Shown: piece after piece, positions 8,852 through 17,558 of the stretch
Numbering within the stretch: the stretch's first letter is position 1
Layout of the letters: every line of letters begins with the position of its first letter
Origin: DATKZM01 sp035527975
GTDB lineage: Bacteria; Pseudomonadota; Alphaproteobacteria; JAPULJ01
Direction of reading: 5' to 3'
Assembly: GCA_035527975.1 (NCBI GenBank)
Contig: DATKZM010000059.1
Location: 29,092-93,091, forward strand
DNA length: 64,000 nucleotides
The notes under the pieces: model-generated
What the model saw: the letters and a program-made list of their open reading frames with translations, nothing else
Told to the model about the DNA's origin: nothing
Database searches by the model: none
Program-made: the position numbers and the translations under genes

Positions 8852-10087
8852 TCAGGCCGACCGGCTTGTCCCCGCCATCCGCGCCTGCGCCGCCCGCGCG
8901 CCCATCGTCAGCGCGAAAGGCCCCAGCACGGCCACCGCCCCCAGGGAGACGAAGGCAAAGCCCCAGGCCGTGGCAACCGCGCGCCCGCCCGCAAGATCGA
9001 GGATCAGCCCGAAGACCGGCGGTGCAGCGGCGGCGCCGACGAAGCCGATGGTCGAATGCACCGCCATTGTGGCGCCGCGATAGGCAGGCTCGGCCGCCTC
9101 GACCATGCCGGCGGTCAACGAAGCCGAATCGCCCATCAGAAGCGCCGCGTAGACGAGCGCCATCTCCACCACCAGCGAATAGTCGAGCGCGCCGGAAAAG
9201 CCGAGCCCAGTTCCGAAGACCGCGCAGACGATCATGATCGTCGCGATCACCCGCCGCCGGCCAAAGCGCATGGCAAGCTCGTTGCCGAAAATGCTCGCCG
9301 GCGTGCCAACCAGCATAAAGACAGTCGCTACCACGGTCGGCGGCAGCCAGACGTTGGGGTCGGCCTGCACACTGGCGCTGAAGACGAGGAAGGCAACGAT
9401 CCAGGCTCGCAAGCCGAAAAGCTCCCAGACGTGAGCGGTGTATCCGAGCACATAGCCCATCGCCTCGCGGTTGCGAAACACGGGCCGAAAATCCAGCAGA
9501 TGCGTGTCGGGCCTGCCCGGCGCCTCGGCCTCGTGTCGCCCCAGCACGACCGCCGCCATCACGAAGGCCACGCTCGAACAGGCCGCCGCCGCCAGGAAGA
9601 CGCTCCGCCAGTCGAAAGAGCGCGCGACCTCACCAGCGAGGAGATAGGACAGGCTCATGCCGATCCCGAAACTTGCCGTGTAGAACGCAACCGCGCGCGA
9701 CTGCGCCTCGCCCTTCAAGCGGTCGGTCAGCGCCCGCAGTCCCGGCATGTAAGTGCCGGCAAGACCAATCCCCGTCAGCATCCGCCAGAACGCCGCCGTC
9801 CAGAAACCGTCGGCGAAGAGCGCGAAACCCGCCGCGCCAATGCCGCCTATCGCGGCCCCCGTCAGGAAGATGAGGCGCGCATCGACCCGGTCGGTGAGGC
9901 TGGTCAGCACCGGCACCATGAGCACGTAGCCGGCAAAATAAATCCCGCCGATCCAGCCGGCATCAGTGTTGCTGAGCTGCCATTCGGCGGCAAGGCTGGG
10001 CAACAGCGCCGCAAAGCTGGAAATCCCCATCATCGCCAGGACTTCGACCGCACACATCAAGGCGATCAGGCGAACGGGTTTGATCAC
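8852..10087 (-). CDS. MFS transporter
   Basis: 411 aa with about 12 hydrophobic segments. The loop 2-3 motif is weak but recognisable (LTSLTDRVDARLIF), followed by GIGLAGTYMPGLRAL. This is a major facilitator of unknown substrate. It starts at a GTG that overlaps the TGA of the upstream FkbM methyltransferase gene (GTGA), so the two are co-translated. It converges on the esterase gene with only three bases between the stops. Confidence 0.85.
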   Translation of the reverse strand: MIKPVRLIALMCAVEVLAMMGISSFAALLPSLAAEWQLSNTDAGWIGGIYFAGYVLMVPVLTSLTDRVDARLIFLTGAAIGGIGAAGFALFADGFWTAAFWRMLTGIGLAGTYMPGLRALTDRLKGEAQSRAVAFYTASFGIGMSLSYLLAGEVARSFDWRSVFLAAAACSSVAFVMAAVVLGRHEAEAPGRPDTHLLDFRPVFRNREAMGYVLGYTAHVWELFGLRAWIVAFLVFSASVQADPNVWLPPTVVATVFMLVGTPASIFGNELAMRFGRRRVIATIMIVCAVFGTGLGFSGALDYSLVVEMALVYAALLMGDSASLTAGMVEAAEPAYRGATMAVHSTIGFVGAAAAPPVFGLILDLAGGRAVATAWGFAFVSLGAVAVLGPFALTMGARAAQARMAGTSRSA

Positions 10088-10815
10088 CGTGGTTTGTCCA
10101 GCTTGCCGCGCCGCATGAATACCCCGTCGAACTGCAGCATCCGTTTCAGGTGCCGGTCGTAATAACCTGGCAGCACGAAGCTGAGCGCAAAGCCCGCCGC
10201 CTCGATGCGGTCGACCAGCGCCCGCCAGTCGCCCTCACCCTGGTAAAGCGGCGTCAGCGAGAGCTCGACCTGAAGCCCCGCCAGCCGCGGCAAGGTTGCC
10301 GCCGCGCCGTCGAGCACCGCGCGCTCGTAGCCTTGCGTGTCGATCTTGAGGAAGGCGCGATCATCCGCGCCGATATAATCTGCGAACACTCTGTCAAGCG
10401 TCCGCACCGCGACTATCTCCGTGCCGGCGGCCGCCGAGCTCGGCGAGACGCGCAGGATCTCGTCCCTGAGCGGCAGCAGCGAGCTCATATCGGTCTCCTT
10501 CGAGACGGTGATCTCGGCCTGACCGTCGGCCGCGCCCAACGCCATCGCCGGCGCCACCTGCCAGTCCGCATCGCGCGCGGCATTGGCCGTGAGTTTTGCG
10601 TGAGCGGCCGCGACCGGCTCGAACGAAACCACCCGGCCTGACCAGCCGGCAGCACGCAGATAGCCGACATACTGGCCCTCATTGGCGCCGACATCGAGCA
10701 GCACGGTGACGCCAGCATCGTCGAGCATCGCGGCGATGCGTTGCCAATGGGCAATCGGCGCCTTGACATAGTCGAGGCCGATGCGGCGCAGCAGCTTGCG
10801 GAATGGCCGGGCCAT
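10084..10815 (-). CDS. FkbM family methyltransferase
   Basis: 243 aa. VTVLLDVGANEGQYVGYLR is the SAM-binding motif I typical of FkbM-type O-methyltransferases. VSFEPVAAAHAKL and the downstream FLKIDTQGYERAVLDG block are further family hallmarks. These enzymes methylate hydroxyls of sugars or polyketides; in bacteria they often act on surface glycans. It is coupled to the downstream MFS gene and preceded after 13 bases by a small membrane-protein gene on the same strand. The substrate is unknown. Confidence 0.88.
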   Translation of the reverse strand: MARPFRKLLRRIGLDYVKAPIAHWQRIAAMLDDAGVTVLLDVGANEGQYVGYLRAAGWSGRVVSFEPVAAAHAKLTANAARDADWQVAPAMALGAADGQAEITVSKETDMSSLLPLRDEILRVSPSSAAAGTEIVAVRTLDRVFADYIGADDRAFLKIDTQGYERAVLDGAAATLPRLAGLQVELSLTPLYQGEGDWRALVDRIEAAGFALSFVLPGYYDRHLKRMLQFDGVFMRRGKLDKPR

Positions 10816-10828
10816 CAGCGTGCCCGGC

Positions 10829-11245
10829 TCAGGCCTTCTTGCGGTTGTTCTTGAGGATCTTGTTGACCCAGTACTTGGCCTTGACCTCGGCCTCCTCGAA
10901 CTTGCCGGTCCAGGAAGGATAGCGGTCGCGCGCCTTGCGGCGGAACCGCATGCGCCACATCCGCGTGCGCGGGCTGACCCGGCCGAGGATATACATGCCG
11001 ACGAGCAGGAAGAGGATGCCCTGGAGGATCGGCAGGAAGATGCCGAGAATACCGAGGAAGATGAACATCCACCCCGTCAAGCGCAGCAGAAAACGCTTCC
11101 ATGTTGTGTTTTTCGTGCGGTTGCGACGACGCAAGCGCGCGGCCTTCCGCGCATCGGGGCTTGGCTTTGGCCGCGCGCGGTTTGCGCCGGGGCCGGTGGT
11201 GGTCCCGGTCTTGTCTTCGCCCGTTGCAGTGTCGCCCGTCGCCAT
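10829..11245 (-). CDS. Small basic membrane protein (DUF454/PGPGW-like)
   Basis: 138 aa. A disordered N-terminal part (Gly, Thr, Lys, Arg rich, about 1-48) is followed by a hairpin of two hydrophobic segments (about 50-88, with LGILGIFLPILQG and LVGMYIL) and a very basic C-terminal tail. The LGxLGxFLPxLQG turn resembles the small DUF454 and PGPGW membrane families, but the match is only by eye. It lies between lpdA and fkbM on the same strand with short gaps. The function is unknown. Confidence 0.65.
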   Translation of the reverse strand: MATGDTATGEDKTGTTTGPGANRARPKPSPDARKAARLRRRNRTKNTTWKRFLLRLTGWMFIFLGILGIFLPILQGILFLLVGMYILGRVSPRTRMWRMRFRRKARDRYPSWTGKFEEAEVKAKYWVNKILKNNRKKA

Positions 11246-11276
11246 ATGATTGAGATATGTGGTTCCAGATATGATG

Positions 11277-12674
11277 CTAGATGTGGATCGGGCGACCCTC
11301 GACCGCGAGCGCGGCTTCCTTGACCGCCTCGTTGAGGGTCGGGTGGGCGTGGAAGGCGCGCGCGATGTCCTCGGCCGCGCCGCCGAACTCCATTGCCATC
11401 ACCGCTTCGTGGATCAGCGTGCCGGCGTCGGGCCCGATGATGTGCGCCCCCAGCACCCAGTCCGACTTGGCATCGGCGAGGATCTTCACGAAGCCGTCGG
11501 TATCGTCATTGGCCTTGGCGCGGCTGTTCGCGGCGAAGGGAAATTTGCCGATCTTGTAGTCGACGCCGGCCTCCTTCAGCTCCTCTTCGGTCTTGCCCAC
11601 GGTGGCGACCTCGGGCCAGGTGTAGACCACGCCCGGAACCGTGTCGTAATTCACATGGCCGTGCTGGCCGGCCATGATCTCGGCGGCGGCGATGCCCTCC
11701 TCTTCGGCCTTGTGCGCCAGCATCGGGCCGGGGATCGCATCGCCGATGGCGAAGATGCCCTCGACATTGGTCCGGTAGTTCTTGTCGACCTGGATGAAGC
11801 CGCGATTGTCCATCGCTACGCCCAGCGCATCGAGCCCAAGACCCTCGGTGTAAGGCCGCCGGCCGATCGCAACCAGCACGATATCGGCCTTCAGCGTCTC
11901 CGCCGCGCCGCCCGCCTTGGCGGGCTCGACGGTGAGCGAGACACCGGTCTTGTTCGCCTTGGCGCTGGTCACCTTGGAGCCCAGCTTGAAGTCGAGGCCC
12001 TGGCGGGCAAGCAGGCGCTGCAGCATCTTGGCGGTCTCGCCGTCCATGCCGGGGCAGATGCGGTCGAGGAATTCGACCACCGTAACCTTGGCGCCGAGGC
12101 GCGCCCAGACCGAGCCCATCTCCAGGCCGATATAGCCCGCGCCGACGACCACCAGCGACTTCGGCACTTCGCTGAGCTCCAGCGCGCCGGTCGATGAGAC
12201 GATCCGCTTTTCGTCGATCTCCACCCCCGGCAGCGGCATCACGTCGGAGCCGGTGGCGATCAGGATGTGCTTGGCGGCGAGCTTCTTCTTGGCGTCGACC
12301 GTGACCTCGCCGGGCGCCGTGACCGCGCCGGCGCCCTTCACGTAGTCGATCTTGTTCTTCTTGAAGAGGAACTCGATGCCGCCGGTGAGCTGGCTGACAA
12401 CCTTGTCTTTGCGCGCCATCATCGCCTTGAGATCAAGCTCGATCTTGGAGATCTTGATGCCGTGTTTTGCGAAGTCGTGGCTTGCCTGGGCGAAAAGGTG
12501 CGAGGATTCCAGCAGCGCCTTCGACGGGATGCAGCCGACATTGAGGCAGGTGCCGCCCAGACTGCCGCGCTTTTCCACGCACGCCGTCTTCAGGCCGAGC
12601 TGTGCTGCCCGAATTGCCGCGACGTAGCCGCCTGGGCCCGCGCCGATCACGATCAAATCGTAGCTCTCCGCCAT
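11277..12674 (-). CDS. lpdA: Dihydrolipoyl dehydrogenase (E3)
   Basis: 465 aa. An N-terminal FAD fold (VIGAGPGGYVAAI), the redox-active disulfide in GGTCLNVGCIPSK near residues 40-52, the NAD fold (VVGAGYIGLEMG) and the C-terminal interface with HAHPTLNEA (active-site His-Glu) are all present. It reoxidises lipoyl groups of 2-oxoglutarate dehydrogenase and related complexes. It is separated from the suc genes by several unrelated genes, which is unusual only in distance. AAGGAAC six bases before the ATG is a good ribosome site. Confidence 0.96.
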   Translation of the reverse strand: MAESYDLIVIGAGPGGYVAAIRAAQLGLKTACVEKRGSLGGTCLNVGCIPSKALLESSHLFAQASHDFAKHGIKISKIELDLKAMMARKDKVVSQLTGGIEFLFKKNKIDYVKGAGAVTAPGEVTVDAKKKLAAKHILIATGSDVMPLPGVEIDEKRIVSSTGALELSEVPKSLVVVGAGYIGLEMGSVWARLGAKVTVVEFLDRICPGMDGETAKMLQRLLARQGLDFKLGSKVTSAKANKTGVSLTVEPAKAGGAAETLKADIVLVAIGRRPYTEGLGLDALGVAMDNRGFIQVDKNYRTNVEGIFAIGDAIPGPMLAHKAEEEGIAAAEIMAGQHGHVNYDTVPGVVYTWPEVATVGKTEEELKEAGVDYKIGKFPFAANSRAKANDDTDGFVKILADAKSDWVLGAHIIGPDAGTLIHEAVMAMEFGGAAEDIARAFHAHPTLNEAVKEAALAVEGRPIHI

Positions 12675-12966
12675 ATCGTTCCTTTATGCGTTCGCGCGCC
12701 GCTTGGCGCATGTAGGTGGACGCCAATTGGCGCGGGGCGCTGCCGACACGCTCTCCAGCCTATATGGGCGTATCACACAAAAACTGCACGATCCTAAAGG
12801 CGCGCGCAGCAAAAAATCCCATGGCGTGCATACAGCGCAAATCATGGGGACGCATTTTGACGTTCAAGCGATAGGCAAACGCTGCGGCGCTCAATATGTT
12901 CTTGTCTGCATGTTCGTGTCTGGGACCGCGGGCTAAGGTCGCGAGATCATTCCGAGGAGGATTGCG

Positions 12967-13380
12967 ATGGAAGCTGTCTGGCAAAGCGTTCTCGCCGGGG
13001 CGCCGGTATTGCTGCTTCACGTCTCGATCGCGCTGGCGATCCTCATCATCGGCACGGTGATCTACGTCTGGATGACGCCCTGGGAGGACTTGAAGCTGGT
13101 CCGCGAGGGCAATACCGCGGCCGGCATCGCGCTTGGCGGCATCATCCTCGGTCTCGGCATCCCGGTCGCCGCCTGCATCCCCGGCGCGGTTAGCCACTGG
13201 GACATTCTGTTCTGGGGCGTGATCACGCTGATCCTGCAGATGATCACTTTCAAAGTGCTCGACCTCATCCTGAGCGGCCTGCCCGCGCGTATCGAGGCGG
13301 GCGAGATTGGCGCCGCGGTGGTACTGAGCGCGGCCAAGCTCGCGGTCGCCGCCATCGTCGCGGCGGCGGTCTCGGTCTGA
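12967..13380 (+). CDS. DUF350 membrane protein
   Basis: 137 aa with four hydrophobic segments. The GNTAAGIALGG block in the second segment is the hallmark of the DUF350 (YjfL) family, inner-membrane proteins without a settled function. CCGAGGAGG lies six bases ahead of the ATG. The preceding 292-base gap after the lpdA start is otherwise empty and should hold two divergent promoters. The next gene, a serine protease, follows after 22 bases on the same strand, so they probably form an operon. Confidence 0.8.
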   Translation: MEAVWQSVLAGAPVLLLHVSIALAILIIGTVIYVWMTPWEDLKLVREGNTAAGIALGGIILGLGIPVAACIPGAVSHWDILFWGVITLILQMITFKVLDLILSGLPARIEAGEIGAAVVLSAAKLAVAAIVAAAVSV

Positions 13381-13402
13381 GGGAAAAGGCCGGCACGGCA
13401 TC

Positions 13403-14431
13403 ATGCAACGCCTCGTCCTCGCGGCCATCGTGCTTATCGTGCTGGCGTCGCTGGGCGCGCGATATCTGGGCACCGACGATGCATCTCCCCGGCAGCCGGC
13501 ACCGGGGCCCGGGGCCAGCCCCAATCCACGCGCCGATGCGGGCCAGGGGCGCGCACGGCGTCGGCCTGCCCGCCAGCCCGCGCGCGCCCCTGACGGTGAC
13601 TGGCAGCGGCCCGATGGCGGCCGCGCCCCGGGCTGGGGCGAACCCGATTCCGGCAAGGACGGCGGCGCCAGAGGCCGCGGCGGCAATGAAGGCGGCGGGC
13701 GGGCGTTGCGGCCGGCCTCGCCCGGCGACCCCTCGATCCGGATTGAGATCCCGGCGCGGGTAAGTTCATCGTCGGGCACCGCTTTCTCGATCGATTCGCG
13801 CGGGCTCTGGATGACCGCGCGCCATGTCGTCGATAGCTGCCCCAAGGCCTACATACTGACCGGCGCGCGGCGCGGCATGCTGGTGAAGCGCGTCTACGTC
13901 CATCCCTCCGCCGACATCGCCTTCGTCACCACCGATCGCGGCGCGCCGGCTTTTGCCTTCGCCTGGGACACGCTGCGGGTCGGGCAGACCGGCTATCATT
14001 TCGGCTTTCCCAAAGGCCGGCCGGGCGACGTCAAATCGCGGCTGATCGGCCGGAGGGTCATGCGCGTGCACGGGCGATACAGCACTGCCGAGCCCATTGT
14101 CGCCTGGGTCGAACGGGTGCGCATACCCGATACTTACGAAGGCCTTGGCGGCATCAGCGGCGGGCCAGCCTTCGATGCCCAAGGACGGGTGATCGGGGTG
14201 ACCGTGGCGGGCACGGTACGGCGTGGCCGGGTCTACACGACCGCTGCCGTTTCGATGCGCGCAGCGCTCGCCCGCGCCCGCATCAGGCGCGGCGATGGCC
14301 AAAAAACCGGCGCCATCCCCGGAACCGGCTTTGCCGATTTCGCGCGCGCACTGCGCAGTCGTCTGTCGATCGCCAAGATCGTCTGTCTGGTACCACAGCG
14401 CCGCAGAAGTCCGCGCCGGCCGACTTACTAG
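13403..14431 (+). CDS. Trypsin-like serine protease with N-terminal membrane anchor
   Basis: 342 aa. Residues 4-20 form a signal anchor. Residues 28-110 are a disordered Pro, Gly and Arg rich linker. The protease domain carries the triad His141 (TARHVVD), Asp171 (HPSADIAFV) and Ser252 (GGISGGPAF), in the order of chymotrypsin-fold S1/DegP-like enzymes. No PDZ domain follows, unlike DegP. A periplasmic, membrane-tethered protease is inferred. It lies 22 bases after the DUF350 gene and may act with it. Confidence 0.85.
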   Translation: MQRLVLAAIVLIVLASLGARYLGTDDASPRQPAPGPGASPNPRADAGQGRARRRPARQPARAPDGDWQRPDGGRAPGWGEPDSGKDGGARGRGGNEGGGRALRPASPGDPSIRIEIPARVSSSSGTAFSIDSRGLWMTARHVVDSCPKAYILTGARRGMLVKRVYVHPSADIAFVTTDRGAPAFAFAWDTLRVGQTGYHFGFPKGRPGDVKSRLIGRRVMRVHGRYSTAEPIVAWVERVRIPDTYEGLGGISGGPAFDAQGRVIGVTVAGTVRRGRVYTTAAVSMRAALARARIRRGDGQKTGAIPGTGFADFARALRSRLSIAKIVCLVPQRRRSPRRPTY

Positions 14432-14584
14432 CGCAAGTCAGAACAGGTTGCACCATCAAGGCAAGAACCGAGACGAATTCACCTTATATTTCAATTCGTT
14501 AAGAACGGACCCCCCAAGAGGTCCAAGCATAAGCCTTTGCGGATATTGATCAATCTTCGCTCGGCACGCTGCCCCCCCCCGCAC

Positions 14585-15220
14585 TCAGCCGCGCACCTCT
14601 ATCTTGACCGGCGTGCAGTTGTAAGCATTGCACGGCGCCAGCACGTCCATCGGGCAGTTGGAGAGCCCGACCAGGCAATCGATCAGCGCCTCGAACTCGA
14701 TGTAATCGCCGGGCTTGGAGACCGGGTAGTCGATCACCCAATGGCCGCCCGCGCAGTCGTGATGGTAGTTCATGAAGAGGTCCATCGTGTCCGGGATGTC
14801 CTCGGGCAGGATGTCGTAGGGCGCCAGCGCGTTGGCGATGTTCTCATGGCAGCCGTCGAGCGCCCCGATGCCGTATGATTCGTACATGAAGCGGTTGCAC
14901 ATCCGGTTGTGGACGTCGTGCACGCCCTTGGGCTCGGGGGTTTCCTTGAAGATCGTCATCATCGGCCGGCAGATGGTCGACAGCAGCGTGTCGCCCTCGA
15001 CCAGCTTGTCACGCGGCACGTAAGCCTGGCCCGGCTTGGGCACGTAGCGGGTGCGTGAATAGGAGGTCGAGAGCTTCTCGCGCGTATTGGCGGCATTGAA
15101 CACCGCCATGTCGACGACCTGCTGGCCTTCCAGGTCGGTCACGCGCAGATGCTGGCCGGCCTTGATCTCCACCGCCAGGCCGGTCTTGGGCGGCATCACC
15201 TTCTCGAACACGACATCCAT
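14585..15220 (-). CDS. DUF1989 / urea carboxylase-associated family protein
   Basis: 211 aa. AGQHLRVTDLEGQQVVDMAVF near the N-terminus, then RPMMTIFKET, NRMCNRFMYE and the CxxNCPMDVLAPC region, fit the DUF1989 family, cupin-like proteins encoded beside urea carboxylase or aminomethyltransferases. Neither partner is visible in this window. An orphan role in nitrogen metabolism is possible but not shown. A 153-base gap separates it from the convergent protease gene and contains only a run of nine C and a weak GGACC/GGTCC hairpin. Confidence 0.8.
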   Translation of the reverse strand: MDVVFEKVMPPKTGLAVEIKAGQHLRVTDLEGQQVVDMAVFNAANTREKLSTSYSRTRYVPKPGQAYVPRDKLVEGDTLLSTICRPMMTIFKETPEPKGVHDVHNRMCNRFMYESYGIGALDGCHENIANALAPYDILPEDIPDTMDLFMNYHHDCAGGHWVIDYPVSKPGDYIEFEALIDCLVGLSNCPMDVLAPCNAYNCTPVKIEVRG

Positions 15221-15339
15221 GGATTTATCCCCCTTGGTTGTGGTCGCCGGTGCGCGCGGACGAAACGCAACAACTCACCGAGCGCCGGGAGCTCGCGCGC
15301 CGCCGCCGGCCGACATACTAATACCTGATGCCATCGTTG

Positions 15340-15367
15340 GTCCCTCTCCCGCTTGCGGGAGAGGGAC
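15340..15367. repeat. Perfect 13-bp inverted repeat (CTCTCCCGC type)
   Basis: GTCCCTCTCCCGC, a TT loop and GCGGGAGAGGGAC pair perfectly. It lies in the 231-base gap between the dehydroquinase-like and DUF1989 genes. The same CTCTCCCGCTTGCGGGAGAG core occurs at 55740-55762 and partly at 55593-55614, marking a dispersed repeat family. It could also act as a transcription barrier after the suc operon, but no T-run follows on either strand. Confidence 0.75.
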
Positions 15368-15451
15368 TGCCGCAACCGCTTGCCAGTGACGAAACAAGTC
15401 CTCGGGATTCGTTCGAGCAATTGGCGTTTCAGTGTCGTGCTGACACCAACA

Positions 15452-15898
15452 CTAGCCGCGCTTCCGCCCGGCAAGCTCCAGCGCGGCTTCCAACGCCAGC
15501 AAGTAGGATTTCACCCCGAAGCCGGCGATCACGCCGGCCGCCGCCTCGCCGGGGATCGAATGGATACCGCGCGCGCCGTTATTACTGACATGCACTTCGA
15601 TGTAAGGCAGCCTCGGCGCCACGGCGCGCAGGCAGTCGCGCATGGCGTAGCCGGCATAGGTCATCCCCGCCGGGTTCATCACCAGCACATCGGCGCCCTC
15701 ATCGAGCGCCTGATAGATGCGGCCGACCGCCTCGCCCTCGATATGGGTATAGAAAATGTCGAGCGTGTAGCCGTGCTGCTTGGCATGCGCTGTGACCATC
15801 GCGTCGAGCTCGGCGGCCGTCGTAGTGCCATAGATCTCGGGCTCGCGCTGGCCGAGATAGCTCATATTCGGGCCCTGGATCAGGAGAATGCGGGTCAT
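15452..15898 (-). CDS. Type II 3-dehydroquinate dehydratase-like protein, divergent
   Basis: 148 aa from the ATG at 15898, the family's usual length. GPNMSYLGQREPEIYG carries the conserved Arg18 and Tyr23. NPAG keeps Asn75 and EVHVSN keeps Glu101 and His103. The His that normally follows Asn (the TH of a canonical THTS) is Tyr81 here. The HAREEFR loop is shortened to GARGIHS, losing the second Arg. So the fold is that of AroQ but two active-site positions differ; it may be a paralogue with another substrate rather than the shikimate enzyme. It follows sucB after 29 bases on the same strand. Confidence 0.75.
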   Translation of the reverse strand: MTRILLIQGPNMSYLGQREPEIYGTTTAAELDAMVTAHAKQHGYTLDIFYTHIEGEAVGRIYQALDEGADVLVMNPAGMTYAGYAMRDCLRAVAPRLPYIEVHVSNNGARGIHSIPGEAAAGVIAGFGVKSYLLALEAALELAGRKRG

Positions 15899-15927
15899 GG
15901 TCCTAGTCGCCTCCGCGCGGGGCAGGC

Positions 15928-17508
15928 TCACATATCGAGCAGAATGCGTTGTGGGTCCTCGATCGCTTCCTTGACGCGCACCAGGAAGGTCACCGCCTCG
16001 CGGCCGTCGACGATGCGGTGATCGTAGGACATCGCCAGATACATCATCGGCCGCACTTCCACCTTGTCGCCCACCGCCATGGGCCGTGGCTGGATCTTGT
16101 GCATGCCGAGGATACCCGATTGCGGGGGATTCAAAATCGGCGTCGACATCAGCGAGCCATAGATGCCGCCATTGGTGATGGTGTAGGTGCCGCCAGTCAG
16201 CTCGTCCATGGTCAGCTTGCCGTCGCGCGCACGCAAGCCAAGATCGGTGATCGTCGCTTCGATCTCGGCAAAAGATTTCTTGTCGACGTCGCGCACCACG
16301 GGCACGACGAGGCCCTGCTCGGTGCCGACCGCGACGCCGATGTCGTAGTAATTCTTGTAGATGATTTCGTCGCCCTCGATCTGGGCGTTGACCGCCGGCA
16401 ATTCCTTTAGCGCAAGCACACAGGCCTTGGCAAAGAACGACATGAAGCCGAGTTTGGTGCCGTGCTTTTTCTCGAAGGTTTCCTTGTAGCGGCTGCGCAG
16501 CTCCATCACCGCGCCCATGTCGACCTCGTTGAAGGTCGTCAGCATCGCCGCCGTGTTCTGCGCTTCCTTGAGGCGCTCGGCGATGCGTTGGCGCAGGCGG
16601 GTCATCCGCACACGCTCCTCGCCTCGCGAATCCGGGCCGCGCGCATCGGGAGCGAAGGGGACTGACGGTGCAGCCGGCTTCGCTGCTGGTGCGGTCGCAG
16701 GAGCAGGAGCGGAAGCCGCCGCCCCGCCCTTTTCGATGAAGGCGAGCACATCGCCCTTGGTGAGCCGTCCGCCCTTGCCGGTTGCGGCGATCTGGGCCGG
16801 ATCGAGGCCGTGTTCGGCGACCAGCTTCTGCACCGAAGGCGGCATCGGCATGACATCGTCGCCGGAGGTTTGCGCCGGAACAGGCGCCGCGGCCTTTGCC
16901 TCCGGCGCCTTTGCCATGGCGGCAACGGCGCCCGCCGCGAGCTTGCCCAGAAGCGCACCGACCTCGACCGTCGCGCCTTCCTCGGCGGTAATTTCGGCCA
17001 AGGTTCCGGCCGCCGGTGCGTTCACCTCGAGCGTTACCTTGTCGGTCTCAAGTTCCAGCAGCGCCTCGTCCTCATTGACCGCCTCGCCGACCGCCTTGAA
17101 CCACTTGGCGACCGTGGCTTCTGTAACCGATTCGCCCAGTGTCGGCACAACGACCGAGACCGCCTCGCCCGAAGACGCGGCGGCCGTAGCCGGCGCGGTG
17201 GCCGGTGCATCGCCGCCGTTGCTCTTGGCGGCGGGGGTTCCTCCGTTTGACTTTGGTTTTGCCGACGTGCCGTTCTCGTCTATGCGTCCAAGCAGGGCGC
17301 CGACCTCGACTTCGGCTCCTTCATTGGCAAGGATCTCGCTCAGCACGCCGGCAGAGGCGGCGTTCACCTCCAACGTCACCTTGTCGGTCTCGAGTTCGAG
17401 CAACGGCTCGTCGGCGGCGACCGCCTCTCCGACGGCCTTGAACCATTTCGCCACCGTTGCCTCGGTGACCGATTCGCCCAATGTGGGGACGAGAATTTCG
17501 AGGGCCAT
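15928..17508 (-). CDS. sucB: 2-oxoglutarate dehydrogenase E2, dihydrolipoyl succinyltransferase, with two lipoyl domains
   Basis: 526 aa, longer than E. coli SucB (405). Two tandem lipoyl domains are present, at about 2-77 (lipoyl Lys43 in ETDKVTLEV) and 117-192 (Lys157, same motif), joined by an Ala, Pro and Gly rich linker. An E1/E3-binding domain lies at about 221-257 (MPPSVQKLV...GRLTKGDVL). The C-terminal acyltransferase domain ends with SYDHRIVDGREAV (His497, Asp501). It transfers succinyl groups from E1 to CoA. AAGGAGG precedes the ATG. It sits 50 bases after sucA. Confidence 0.95.
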   Translation of the reverse strand: MALEILVPTLGESVTEATVAKWFKAVGEAVAADEPLLELETDKVTLEVNAASAGVLSEILANEGAEVEVGALLGRIDENGTSAKPKSNGGTPAAKSNGGDAPATAPATAAASSGEAVSVVVPTLGESVTEATVAKWFKAVGEAVNEDEALLELETDKVTLEVNAPAAGTLAEITAEEGATVEVGALLGKLAAGAVAAMAKAPEAKAAAPVPAQTSGDDVMPMPPSVQKLVAEHGLDPAQIAATGKGGRLTKGDVLAFIEKGGAAASAPAPATAPAAKPAAPSVPFAPDARGPDSRGEERVRMTRLRQRIAERLKEAQNTAAMLTTFNEVDMGAVMELRSRYKETFEKKHGTKLGFMSFFAKACVLALKELPAVNAQIEGDEIIYKNYYDIGVAVGTEQGLVVPVVRDVDKKSFAEIEATITDLGLRARDGKLTMDELTGGTYTITNGGIYGSLMSTPILNPPQSGILGMHKIQPRPMAVGDKVEVRPMMYLAMSYDHRIVDGREAVTFLVRVKEAIEDPQRILLDM

Positions 17509-17558
17509 CGTGTGGCCTCCTTAGCTAGCGTTAGCGGCGGCGCCCAATCATTTGTGGG

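Noticed and set aside
14432..14584. GGACC/GGTCC hairpin and a run of nine C after the serine protease gene
   Set aside because: Five base pairs without a T-run is too weak for a terminator call.
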